Shown piece by piece: positions 33,104-44,820 of a stretch of 64,000 bases of DNA; within the stretch, counting starts at the first letter, position 1; every line of letters starts with the position of its first letter. Source of the DNA: Udeniomyces pyricola (taxonomy: Eukaryota > Basidiomycota > Tremellomycetes > Cystofilobasidiales > Mrakiaceae); assembly GCA_039545295.1 (NCBI GenBank), contig BCIK01000027.1, positions 211,781 to 275,780 of the forward strand, given 5' to 3'. The notes under the pieces are model-generated. The model searched no databases, was not told the origin of the DNA, and was given only the letters and a program-made list of their open reading frames with translations. The position numbers were made by a program, and so were the translations under genes.

Positions 33104-33603
33104 AAAGGAGAAGAAGAGGAGGATGATAAGAGAACGAGATAAATTAACATGGGAATGAAAATTAATGATAAGATAGCAAAACAAGAAAGACTATAAAAAA
33201 AAAGAGAAGAAGAAGAAAAAGAAAAAAAAACTTCCCTTTTTCCTTGCCCGCCCCCGCCCCTGCTTGACCCTTCCTCCCCCTGCCCCCTCCCCCCAATCCG
33301 GAATGACACCAAACGCAAACAAAAAGCGAAGAAAAAAAAAGGAAAAACGACGTGAAACGAAAACGAAACGAGAAAAAAAACAAGGAAACGATAACAATCA
33401 TAAAAAAGGAAAAGAGAGACGAAAAAGAAGAACAAGAACGAGAACGAGAAGAAGAAAAAAAGAAAAGAATAAACCAAAACAGAAAGCAAAGAAAGCAAAG
33501 AAAAGAGAGGTAGAAACCGACGTGGTGCGTGTTGGGGAGGGGTTTGATCATGAAAGCCAAAAATTTCAGTTGACTCAACGCGACCATCAGTCTGGAAATG
33601 ATA

Positions 33604-33668
33604 TCAACGTGTTGTCGTCGTCGTCGCTTCTGCCTTGACGATCACTTCTCCTCCTCCACTACCCTCAT

Positions 33669-33699
<31 letters not shown>

Positions 33700-36600
33700 A
33701 GCAGGAGCATTCCCAGCCGAACCAGCCAAGGCATGTCCACCATGAACCCCCCCATCGACCATCTCATCAGGGTTCGAATACTGTTTCGGAACGTGAAGCG
33801 GATCGTTCATCCCCATCATCGTCGTCGATGATGATGATGATGATGACAATGCCGATGGCTTATAATCTCCTTCACCACCACCTTCCCGACCACCACCACT
33901 TCCAGGACTCGGAGATCTAGGTCGTTTAGTTCGCCCACTACTACTACTTCCGGTAGCATGACGATCGGGATGGCTACTGCTACCACTATGGCCGTTGGGA
34001 TGGCTGGTAAGACCTTCTGTCGTCCTATGAGATCCTTCTCCGCCTCCATCGCCACCACTAGGCTGGGATGTCGAGGGAGCCCGCTTGAACCTCGCGCTCT
34101 GGGAGAAGCCTCGGGCCGATGGGAGGAACGGCGATGTGTTGGACAAAACCGTTGGCGTCGAGATGCTCCTCGCGTGAGCAGTGGCGGCGGTAGCGGCAGC
34201 GGCATTGGGCTGCTCGAGGGAATACAGCGGCCGTGGGGGCCCCTGCTGATGAGTCGAGCTCGAGAGGGGAGGAAGAGCTCCACTCCCACCTCGGGAGGAC
34301 GACGAGTAAGGTGACGAGGTCGTCGTTGAAAACTCTCCTCCTCGAGCATTCGAACTGACGGGTGTCGAGGTATGGGACCGAGCATGATGCATAAGGGGTG
34401 GATAACCGACCAAAGGCGCCGTCGCCGCCGAGCTTGAGTGAGCAGTCGATGGTATGATCAAAGTCGAGTGAGAGGCTGCTGACGGGACGTGGGCAGAAAC
34501 CCCGACCGGGTTGGCATCGTTCAGAGTCGAGCTGGAAGCCGTGGTCGAAGATTCGACGCCAGGGGTCATGGTACCAGAACCATCGGTAGGAACGCGTCGA
34601 GATCGAGATGAGCTTGTGGGCGTCGATCGACTAGTAGGGGGAGTAGGACCAGCAGCAGACGACGATGACGACGACGGCAAACTAACAGCCGAGGAGGGTC
34701 CACCGCCATAGACTGGAGCAGCACCGGATGAAGGAGGGGGACCTCCGTAATATACCACGCCATCTTGGCCCATGTAACTGGCATAGCTCGAGTAATCCCG
34801 TTTGTCGTCCAACTCCACTTCTTCCTCTTCATCCTCCTCTTCATCCTCGTCCGAGGTTTCAAGCTCATCTTCCTCCTCCTCCTCCTCCTCCTCCTCGAGG
34901 GAATCGTCGTCCGAGTCATCGTCGCCCTGCAACTCCTCATTCTCCTTCTGAAGCTCGAGCCTTCGCTTGAGGTCTTTTGGGATGGTCTTGCCCTTGGCGA
35001 TCAACAACCTCGCCGTCGCCTCCTCGTTGGACATAGCAGGCTTCCGACCCCGAACTCCACCCGGATTGGACCTCTTGTTCCGAATCGAACCATCAGAGTT
35101 AAGTCGGATCTTGTTGTTCGGCCGACGGAGGGGCGCTTCGCCGCGATCGGTTCGCTCATGCGTCTTGATGTGTTGAGTGAGGTTATCGCTTCGGCTAAAC
35201 TTCTTGCCACATCGACCGCAGCCGTACGGTTTCTCCATCGTGTGCGTGCGAACGTGTCGTTTGAGATGCTCGAGTCGCTTGAAGTGCTTCCCACACGAGA
35301 ACAACGGGCAGGCAAATGTTCGGACCCCGCCTGGATGGGACGGCATCGTCGGCGCGACGCGATGAGAGATGACGGGCGGTTTCGAGGGATCGGCCAAGGC
35401 AGAGGGATAGATGGTCGGTTGAAGAGGAAGAACGACGCCCTTGGCTCGAGTGTACTTGACAGGCGGGGCTGGGATAGGAATGGCCGCGTTCAAAGACGTC
35501 TTTGGTGGCCTGCCAGAGGACGTCCGCTTGGATCGATTGGGAGAAGCGGGACGTGGCGATTGGTCAAGCTGCTGGGACGGTTGCTGTGGTTGTTGCATGT
35601 GCGGTTGATATTGGTGTGGATGCTGAAACTGTTGCTGCACCAGAGAGGGATGAGTGGACTCTGAGAGCGACGATCGAGTGCGTCTCTTAGCAGCGGTGAC
35701 AGCGGCGGCTGCGTCAGACGACGAGGTCAAAGATCCCGGACCAGCTTGATCTCGGTCGGTGGTGTTACGGGCGAGGGAAGCCGCGTCCAACTCGTGTAGA
35801 GTCCTCGAAGCGCCGCAAGCGTCGACGCTCTGACTTCCGCCTCGCTCTATCCTCTCCGATCCAGAATCTTCTCCTGGTCTCGGCGCACGCTCCTCAAACT
35901 GCGCTCCTCGAGCGTATGGTGATGGATACATGTTTGGCTCAGACCCGACGTACGAGTGAGTGTGAGCCCGGCTGTGTGTTGAACGGGCACCGTTAAGACC
36001 AGTCGAGGCGGGATGGGTGTATCCGTATCCGTTACCCTGGTAGGTATTGCCGTTGTAATCGTTGTAGTTGACGCCGTTGGGAGGTTGACTCTCAAGATGA
36101 GCACTATGAGAGAAGTGTGGGTTGTGTGGACTGGTCGCAAGGTCGAGGAGAGCGGCCGACACAGAAGCATCGTGCGTCATGTGATTGGGCAGGGGGTCAG
36201 AAGCAGGGTAGGATGTCTGAGGAGAAAGAGTATGGGGAAGGGAATGATCTGGAATATCCTCGAGCTGATTCGAAGATCCCGGTTTGGAGGGTGAAAACGG
36301 CCGGAAATCGGGGAACGTGTAGGCATGATCCGTACTACTCTTCCTGGGCTGCAAGCGACATGACAAACAATCAAGACAACCACGCTGTCAGCAAACCAGG
36401 GTTGCATGCTTCTTTGCATGCTTAAGAAATGAGAGAGAGAAGAAAGGGACAGGAGAAACCGACCTTGAGCGCAAACTGTTCGTAAAGGGACCGTTTGGGA
36501 TCATACCTAAGACGCAAAGAGTTTCACGAAGAAGCCAGATGAGCTTGTTATCACGACATAGATCCCAAAACCTGGTTTGTCCATGAAGGGAGAACAAGAC

Positions 36601-37756
36601 AGATTTTCCATTCGACGTACATAAAACTCCGCGCTGGTTCTCCGACAACAGACGATGTAGGCTCGATTCCGTCCTTTTCGCGTCGAAGATCCCGCTCCAG
36701 GGCGTCCAAAAACAGTCGATCGTGGGGAACAGAGAACCTAATGTCGTGTCGTGTCGTGTCGTGTCGTGTCGCGTCGCGTCGCGTAGAGAAACAAATAACT
36801 CATCCAAGGATCAGGACATGTCTCGGCAAGATGATTTTGCCCAACAAACCCGCAAAGAGTCGGGATTCTGAGATCCAAGACGCCCGATAGCTCACCAGTA
36901 GAACACTTTCTGCTTCTTCTGCGTGCGAATGCAGCTGTTTCTATGGAGGAGGTCGAGGAAGGCCGACTGGATCCAACAAATAAACAAACAAACACGCAAG
37001 TGGTCCGTTCGATCAATCAGCATAAAACGCCTTTCCAACAACACAAGAACCAAAATCCAAATAAGGAAAGAGAAGAACAAAACCAGAAGCAAACGAAAAC
37101 GAAAACGAAACAACAAGAACGCAGTAAAAGATGAAAGATGACGAAAAAAAAAAGGGGACGATCTGGCGAACCTTGGGTTCCTCCATGCACGAGTCCTCGC
37201 CAGGTCGAAGGTTCCTCAAGTCGCTAAAGACGCCCTCTTCAAACTTTTTCAAGTTAGTCACGGGTCGAGCGAAAGCCTCGAATCGGAAGACAAGCGCTCG
37301 GACTACATTACAAGGCAGATCAAAGAGAGAGGGAAGGAAGTGTGTGTGTGTATGTGAGCGCAACGCACTTCATCAGCAAGGCCATTTTATCCAACGATTT
37401 CTCACTAAACAAGGGAAAACTCACGGATATCAGTGCCCGAAATATGATAAAGACCGCCCCAGAGCACACAGCTGACCTGCTCCCCGCTAGGCAGCATGAA
37501 CCGATTGATGGCCTCGTGAGGGCTCGAAATTGGCGTTGCAAACGCTGGGTTCGCCAAAAATGCGCGGTCCGAGGAGGCGTCTGAAGGTTCGATGCCACCG
37601 CCGACGACATTCGGAGACTGAGCAGAGCCATCGTAGGGTGCATCGACGTCCATCACAGCCACGGCGGCAGCCGCGCCCAGCGACAGGAGACCTTCAACGT
37701 CTCTCGGTCCATGGGGACCTTGCTGCCATTGAGAAGGAGCAGTGGCGAGGAACTAT

Positions 37757-37800
<44 letters not shown>

Positions 37801-38474
37801 CCATAACCAGGAGTCATCAGTTCCTTCTGTACATGATAGCTCAACGATTGGTCCGACTCGCGTTGCCCTTGAGTCGACCAGCAACTCACGTATTGTAGCT
37901 TTTGCAGATGAATGACGAGAGCCTTTTCCCTGGCTGTCATAGCCCTTGGAATGGGTGCCTCGACATCCTTTCTCGGCTCAGCATGCTTCTTTCGCAGGTC
38001 GGTAGTTGGTCTCGAGGCGTCATCTCGGCTAGGAGGCAGAATCCGTCGGACAACATCGTCCTGTCTGAGAGATCTTTCGTGGGACGATTGAGAAGGGTGT
38101 GTGGAAGAATATGGTTCGTCGTTGGAGCCGGCGTGAGATGAGTCGACGGGATACATTGGAGGCGGGTGTGGGGGCCGGGGAGGGTAGGGGTAGTGTGGAT
38201 TCGGATGCGCGTAGGATGGATGAACAAGTTCGTCGGGGTGATAAGGCTGACCGTAGGTCATACGAGTATCATGGTAGGCCCCATCGTGAGGGGCATGCAG
38301 TGGAGGGTACGGATAAGGCTGCTCGTGGGTGGTGTTGAGAGGGCGTCGGTACGGGTCGACGTTGTCCCCGTCTGAAGGGCCGCGCGTGTATGGAAACTGT
38401 GAGCTCGGAGGATAAGATGGCGGACGTTGAGCGTGATGATAAGAGCTTGGAGGCGAGTCCGGTATGGAGGGCAT
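33604..38474 (-). CDS. STE12: STE12 transcription factor (homeodomain-like plus two C2H2 fingers)
   Basis: Transcription factor at the end of the mating/filamentation MAP-kinase path, nuclear. The N-terminal exon (38474 down to about 37890) is Pro/Tyr/His-rich and ends with [14 protein letters not shown]. The STE domain follows over several exons: [28 protein letters not shown] (split near 37440-37510), [44 protein letters not shown] (37175-37310), [24 protein letters not shown] (about 36895-36970), [23 protein letters not shown] then VVGEPARSF (about 36610-36735) and [14 protein letters not shown] (about 36465-36510). The long last exon (36350-33604) has two C2H2 fingers at about 35165-35310, CPLFSC...HLKRHVRTH and [21 protein letters not shown]. 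An acidic Glu/Asp run (34800-34930) and long Ser/Thr/Gly-rich tails follow. Total about 1,270 residues. Yeast Ste12 lacks the fingers; they are typical of filamentous and basidiomycete forms. I found no Dig-binding motif with confidence. Confidence 0.94.
36742..36781. repeat. TGTCG/CGTCG pentanucleotide repeat in a STE12 intron
   Basis: About six TGTCG units followed by two CGTCG units, immediately next to the 3' splice site of the intron before the FSVPHDRL exon of STE12. On the transcribed strand it reads CGACA repeats. Confidence 0.85.
37759..37798. repeat. Poly-A run of 40 (poly-T in STE12 pre-mRNA sense)
   Basis: Forty consecutive A on the plus strand. In the STE12 sense it is a T-run just before the 3' splice site GCATAG of the first intron, so it forms the polypyrimidine tract. 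Confidence 0.95.
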
Positions 38475-41400
38475 CTTTTATCACGAGGGCGAAGAGAAGA
38501 AAGAAGCGAAAAAAAAAAGGAAAAGAAATGGGGTCGAGGACAGAGACAGGCCTGTGAAGGGAGTGTTCAAGTCTGTGTACGCGCGTCAGGACGCGAGCGG
38601 ACGGATGGAGGATCGATTTTTTATTTTATTTTATTTTGAGGGGAAAGAGATTTGGATCAGTTCGTGGACTTGATGAATGAGATACGTTTGTTTTTGACGC
38701 GTCAAGTCCGGCATGATGAAGAAAATGGATGGAAGAGACGACATCGGTGTGACGAGCAAGCGAATGGACAGACAGACGTGTGGAGCGCGACCGGAATCGA
38801 GGATGGGAACGAACCAGAATGGGAAAAAGGGGTCGCGCGCTTCTTGAGAGTCGAACAGTTGGCACGCGCGTCGCCAGCGGAGAGGATCAGAGAGTGACGT
38901 CTTTGGACGGAGATGGGCGCGAGGGGTATGTCGAGGTTGGTGGATGAGAACAAGGGAGGGTACAGTGTGAAATGAAATCACGAGATGATCCCAAGGGGGA
39001 AGTGAAGAACATGTCGGAGTAAATGAGAGGAAGGGAAAGGGAAAGGGAGAGAGAGAGAGAGTCAGTCACAGAGCGCATTGAGACAAGGAAAGGAGAGAAA
39101 GAGCCCCTTCCTCCCCCTCTTCTTGCTTTCAGATCTAGCCTCCTCTCTCCTTTCCCTTGTTCACCCTCAGATCGAACACATCTGCCCTCATCTGGGGATT
39201 CCATATCCTTCACTTGCAACAATCATACGTACAGGTTGGGTCCAAATCAAACAGGAAGAGAGGCGATTTCGTTTCGAGAGGAATCGAAAGGAAGGCGGGC
39301 TTAGCGCGTCGGGAAACTCGCCGTCGCGGAGGCAAGGTGAAGAAGAGAGAGGGAGAAACGTCGAGGAGAGTCCAGGGTTTGAGCGTTAGGGCTCGAATAT
39401 TTAGACGTGATTTGAGAGAGAGCCCTGTTTGCCGGATGAGCGTTGGGATAAGCCAGATATGCGAGACAAGGGGAGTCAAAGAGCCAGCTTAGGGCGGGAG
39501 ATGAGTCGAGGCGGAGGAGGCAAAAGAAAGAGAGCTGGGGGAGACCGTCAAAAGAGGGGGAATTCCGCGGAGACGGGGTTAGGGGAAACGGCTCGAAGGG
39601 AAGCCACTAAGCCATACGCTCGAACCTGGTAGCGGGCGCGGATTGCTGCTCCGGCGGGGGCTCGACTCCACTGTACTATAACTTGGACAAGTGTTTGCTC
39701 TATGACTTATATATATATATATTGAAGATCACAATTAGCACTCACCTCGACGTACGTACGGATACATATGTACGTACCAAGATCTATCATATCTATCTAT
39801 CTATCATCATCCGTCCGTACGTACGTGTCGTTGAGTACACGCTCGTCCCATGCGACACTCCCCTCCAAGTATACGTACGTACATACGTAATCGCATGATC
39901 ATCGACTGGCTTCATGTGATTTCCCCTGTAATAACGTGTGCTGAACTTCAACAGTCAACGACCGATATCTAATCATGATCACTAGTACTGCATATATGAG
40001 TCGCGGTTAACATGAACTCGATCCAAAAATAAAAATAAAAATTCAGGACTTCGACTTTTCACACTCTTATAAGCTGGCTAGCTGATAACCTCAGATGATC
40101 AACAATAACATATTATCACAAAGCAGTATGTATGTATAAACACTCAGGCGTATGTATCACTCCAGCGGATCGATGGGTAGGTAGATTGGTAGAGATCATG
40201 GAATGAACGGACCAGAAGAACTGCTGCTAGCTGCGATAAAGACCCGCAGAAAGGGATTCACCGCCAAGTTTACTCACTTACACACCGAGTGACCATCAAC
40301 TTGAAGCTGAGGAGTGCGTCTTGCTCGCTAACGCGTATGGGTCAACGCGTATTCCTAAAGAAGAAGCAAAAAGAAAGAGAGATGGTAGACATCGGTGATC
40401 AGTTTCCAACACCTCATCACCTTATCCAACCTCGTTTCTTCCTCTTCATTCGTGTGTATGATTTCAAGCAATCCAATCAAAGTCGAAGTATAAAAAAAAA
40501 AAGATCCATCCCAAAAAGGTTCCTCAGAAAATATTAAGTTGATCATCATCTCCCACGTATACAACCCTCCTCTCCCTTTCCCTCCCCCCCCCCCCTTTCT
40601 TCCTTTCCCTTTCAGGAAAGCAAGGGGGAAGGGGGGGGAAGAAGGGAAGGGGAGGTTTGTATTCGTAGATTAGAGTGTGAATACATGATAGGTTCGCGTC
40701 ATTGGAAAGATGGGTTCTTGTGGAAGGGCATGGTACATCGTCGAAAGGAAAAAAGCTTTCGAGAAAGAAAACAGCATCAAGGACGGGCAAGGGGAGGTTT
40801 GAACTTACCCTGAGTGATGCAGCTTAGCTTAGGTATTGACTTTCATCTAGTAGCCAACCCAGCCGATCGAGAGAGACTCCGTAATTCAGACCGCACATAT
40901 GATCCCATAAGTCGACGAGTCGACGAGTGGGATGGGTGTAGGGAGGGGGGGGTCGACGACGACGATCCAGCTGAGGCTAAGGAAAGGATGTGCGGTGTCC
41001 AAGGTAGGTAGCTAAGGCGGATGAGGGATGGAACGAGCGAGGATAATGGCGAAGAGACGACTGTCGAGGCGAATGGCGTGGAGACCTGGGAGACCAACGA
41101 GTTATGAATTAGGTTGAAGAGGGGAAGGAGGGAGGGAAGCAAGGAAGAGAAGGAAAGGGCGTCCTTCTCCTTTTCACTTTTTCAACAAGTTCCGAGAGGG
41201 GGAAAACGCTCATGAGTGAACGTCGAACCTTGACTCCATTTTGTCGATCGACCAAGACGATACTGTTACGTAACCCCATTGGCCCTTGCTTCTTCCTTCC
41301 CTTTGAGTACTCTGTCCCTTGCATGTCTTTATGTAATACCTACCGACCCACTCAAAACCGACCCATCCAAATCCCAATCCAATTAATTGATCCTTCCTTT

Positions 41401-41716
41401 CTTCCGCCACCCTTTCTCTCTCTCTTCCAAAAAACATGTATCGCACAAGAACAACTTGACCGAAGGCCGTGGTGATTAAAAGACAAAAAGGGGGGGGGAA
41501 GGCAGAACGAGCAAAGAACAAGAACAAAAAAAGGAGGAAGAGGAGGGAAGGAAAGGGGGGGGGGGGAAGAGAGAGGGAGTGTAGAAAAGAAGAACACGAA
41601 GGGCCAATCCATCTAGCTAGTAACGAGCACGTGTGTAAAAGAGAGACATCCCATCTGTCTACCCAACCCGTGCCTCAAGTGGAAAGAAGGTGGGGGGGAG
41701 GGGAAGGGAAAGAAGT
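38475..41716. other. Long STE12 upstream region and OSBP 3' flank, no supported gene
   Basis: About 3.2 kb without a credible gene. 38475-39600 is purine-rich and probably STE12 promoter and 5' leader, with an AGAG run near 39047-39062. 39700-39900 has a TA run and three clusters of ACGT/TACGTAC. 39960-40540 is AT-rich. 40540-41700 has C- and G-runs and is probably the OSBP 3' flank. A 99-codon Ser/Leu-rich minus frame at 40843-41142 has no support. Confidence 0.5.
39700..39890. repeat. TA run and clustered ACGT/CGTACG palindromes
   Basis: A (TA)n run near 39710-39722 is followed by clusters of CGTACGTACG-type sequence near 39751-39778, 39811-39828 and 39871-39888, with ATCT repeats near 39791-39806. 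Confidence 0.7.
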
Positions 41717-44204
41717 CTACTGGTGACGCTCAGGGAATTGGCCCAAGAACACCCAAGTCTCCTCCTCTGCCGGGGTATGCTTAGCATTTCCAGCGAGAGC
41801 CCTGTAGTCCGGGTCACTTGCGACGTAACTAAAGAACCTAAGACCCCAACTCCTTCCCTCGGCCTGCTCAGCCTTTCGCATCTCCCTCTGCTCGACCTCA
41901 ATCTTGGTCTTGGCCGCGCTCGCTTTGTCAAAGTCGCCTGACCGAATCCCATCGGCGACGTCCTTCCAAAGCCGACGGGACTCGTACTCTTGCTGAGCAG
42001 CAAGAGGAGCAACGGTAACCTCCTCCTTGGCAACGGTCGAATCAGTGAACGGCTGGGGACCAGTCGAGGACTTGGAGGTCTCTGCAAATCGTCAATGCGG
42101 ATTGCGGTAGCACGAGCAAGGAAGTAGACGAGACAACAGTGGCGATCGAAGAGAAAAAAAGAAAAAGAAAAAAAAGCCAACCACGAATCAGTCTTGCGGT
42201 CAACCGGACCCGAACAACAAGGTCAGAAAGACCATCCCAGATAAAAGACGTACGGTCCCACTTGCCCTCGGCAGTGAAAATGGTCCTGCCCGAGGCATCA
42301 GTCGTCGAAGCCTTGAACGTGTGAGGTTTGCCCGAGATGTAACCCTTTCCAGAATAGTTGATCTGCGAAAGAAAAAGTAAGGAAGAATCAACCACGCAGA
42401 TAGAAAGAAAACAAAACATCGTCAGCCACACGTGATGCGTAGCCTGCACCTTAGACACGCGAGCAGCCTAAAGATACACTAGGAACACACCGTAGAAAGG
42501 TATCCAGTCGAGGATTGAATGTACGAGGTGTCAGTGACCTCCATGTAGGGCGAACCCGTGATGAGGCCATCGATCCTCAACTTGGGCAGGGTGATGAGGA
42601 ACTTTTCAGCGGTTCCGTTGGCGAGCTTGACAGTGACCATAGCATGACCGTTCTGCTTGACTGGAAAAAACTCGACAAACGATTGACATAACAGGAAGCA
42701 AAAAAAAATCCCGTCAGCAATCCCGGACCCAAGAACGTGCACGGCTCAAGACACTCGCGATAGGCACTGCGATGCTCACCGACGATGGAAGGGAACGAGA
42801 ACGACGTCTTCTGGCCCGAAGCTCCCTCGAGCGAGACGCCCTTAGACTTGTTCTCCATGAAGCTTCAGAGGTAGAGAATCGAATCTATTCAGTATGAGCG
42901 TTGCCGAGGTTGCTCCAGCAAAAAATAAAAGCTCTGCGAAGATGCATGAGCAGAAAGAAGGGGGGAGAAAGCAAGACTGACTAGGCAGTGATCGGCGGGT
43001 GGTGGGAGACCTGCTCGACAGCAAGGAGGGTCTCCCCGCGGCCATTTCGGTCGGGCCACTCTCCAAAGAAGAGCTCTCCAAGAACGGGGTTCAAGGGCCT
43101 GAAGGAGAACACAAACGATCAGAGGTCAATGACAAGATGCCACGAAATCAAGACAGAAGACGACTTTTGCGGCGAGTGAGAGAAACTAACTTCTTCTCGG
43201 ATCCCATCTTTTCGTTTCGCGAGGTGTACTGGCCCTTGAGGGTGCACTGTTATCAAGTCGTAGATTCCGGAGATGAAAGCCGTCGAAAGGATGAGTGTGT
43301 CTGCACATTTTGTGAGGCATTGTACGGATCGATGCGGCAAGGGGCAAGATGACGTACGATGAACCAACGCAGAACGAGCCTCGACCTTTCCTCGGGCGTC
43401 TGACCGTCGGCAATCTGGGCAAACAGCTCAGGTCGCTCACCCCAGTAAGCGGGGAACTCGGTAAGAGACTGCGTTAGGAATCAAAGAGCGTCGATTAGAA
43501 AGTGATGGGCGTTTGTGAGCGAGGCGGTCGGTGGAAGACGGAACGAGAGATGCAGGAGCAGGTGGGTGAGTGTGTTGACCGGCGCAATCCGGCCGGGACG
43601 GCGGAGCGACAGAGAGAAGGGAGGAGCTGGCTGGACCAGATGACGCACGGTGGGGGAGAGGATGAACGGGGGCGCCGTCATGGACGACAGATCGCCAGAA
43701 ACGTTGGCAAGGCTGGATTGGATCGTTGATTCATGGTTGGGACGACACAGGTATGTAGGGACAAAAGAGAAGGATGTGTGAGCAGCCAGTAGCGATATGA
43801 GGAGAAGCTATAAGAAGGAGGAAGGGGGAGGGGGGGAAACAAGAAGAGAGGGCGAAAGCAAAGACCGAATCGTGCTGTGCTAGGCGGTCATCTCTCCGCA
43901 TGCATTTCACTCACGACTTGATGAAAGTGCCCCACGAGGCCTCTGTTATGATGAAAGCAACAGAAGATGATAGGAGTATGTCAGCATTTGTTGGGGATGG
44001 TCGATATACATGTGACGAACGGCATGGGTCGTGAGGAGAGAGGCGATGGGGGCCAGGCGTGTCTGGGTGGACAGGCGGAGGGGAGGGTAACGGGCGTGGG
44101 GTGAGTGGGGGGAAGTACGAACGCTGGGCAGGAGGCAAGGTAGAGGCTTCGCTTCCCTCGGCGATGTCGTCGGTCTTGGAAGAGCGTCCAGGCATGTGAA
44201 CCAT
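41717..44204 (-). CDS. KES1: Oxysterol-binding protein, KES1/OSH4-like
   Basis: Cytosolic lipid-transfer protein that exchanges sterol and PI4P between membranes. Minus-strand exons give, in order: STLPPAQR and ASWGTFIKS (about 43910-44130), [16 protein letters not shown] (about 43660-43710), [22 protein letters not shown] (split near 43390-43465), [23 protein letters not shown] (split near 43030-43100), the family signature [11 protein letters not shown] (about 42985-43015) with both PI4P-binding histidines, [30 protein letters not shown] (split near 42560-42650), [16 protein letters not shown] (about 42310-42355), and a C-terminal [11 protein letters not shown] ... [27 protein letters not shown] (split, 41720-41820). 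The short layout without PH or ankyrin domains is that of Kes1/Osh4 (434 residues in yeast). An in-frame ATG at 44195 is an alternative start. The promoter lies in 44205-44820. Confidence 0.94.
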
Positions 44205-44820
44205 GGTGAAAGATGGATGAGTACGAAGAAGGGTGGAGGGAAGGGGGTGTTGGGAGTGGAGGCGAGTAGCAAAGAGGGAGGGGGGGGGGGGGGGGAGATG
44301 TGTTTGGTGAGGATGTGGTTCGACCAGGTGCAAGGGGCCAAAGGGGGAAGGGGAAGGGGGCGCGCCCTGCAGACAGACAGCTCACACTGTCGCTCACTAT
44401 TCGCTCACTGGCTCATCATCACTCAGTCATCGACGACATGTCCAAACATGGCCGCAATGACGAGTGCCCCCAACTGCGCGCGCGCTTCTGCCTGCGTCCA
44501 CGTATTACACAATTGGATCTCTATTATCCATCATCTCCATCGCCATCACATTCTCATCATTGCCCTTCCTTCACCATCACCCTACATCAACATCGTCCAT
44601 CGATACCAACTTCGTCACTTGCTTTTTATACAAATATATATATATATCACATCGACCGACATGACTATCCTTCATTCAGTACGTAAAGAAAGCGCCTCGC
44701 TTCTTCCTACTCCAGGTATAACTGCAAAGCGACGCCAGGAACAAGCCACACACGATGCCTTGAGAGAGAAGATGAACAAAACAAAAAGAACAAAAAAGAA
44801 AAAAACAACAACGCCATGGG
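44205..44820. promoter_or_regulatory. OSBP promoter region and 3' flank of the ThrE-like gene
   Basis: About 615 bp between two co-oriented genes. It holds a G-run near 44280-44296 just before the OSBP start, mixed CAT/ATC-rich sequence and a short TA run near 44634-44648. No further gene is seen. Confidence 0.5.

Larger units (their letters stand above)
32279..33603. other. Convergent 3' flanks of the PriA-like gene and STE12, with gap
   Basis: No gene seen. Pyrimidine-rich sequence carries a (CT)n run at 32477-32519, then AT-rich sequence to 32900. A 100-base N gap follows between G homopolymers, and then A-rich GAAAAA sequence to 33500. Long frames here on the minus strand are Phe/Ser-rich translations of the A/G tracts. 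Confidence 0.6.

Noticed and set aside
32803..33498. 231-codon minus frame across the N gap
   Set aside because: Phe/Ser/Leu-rich translation of A/G tracts, and it runs through 100 unknown bases.
39600..39680. Possible tRNA (GGGCTCGACTCC resembles a B box)
   Set aside because: The A-box-like TAGCGGGCGCGG is only about 30 bases upstream and no acceptor or anticodon stem can be drawn.
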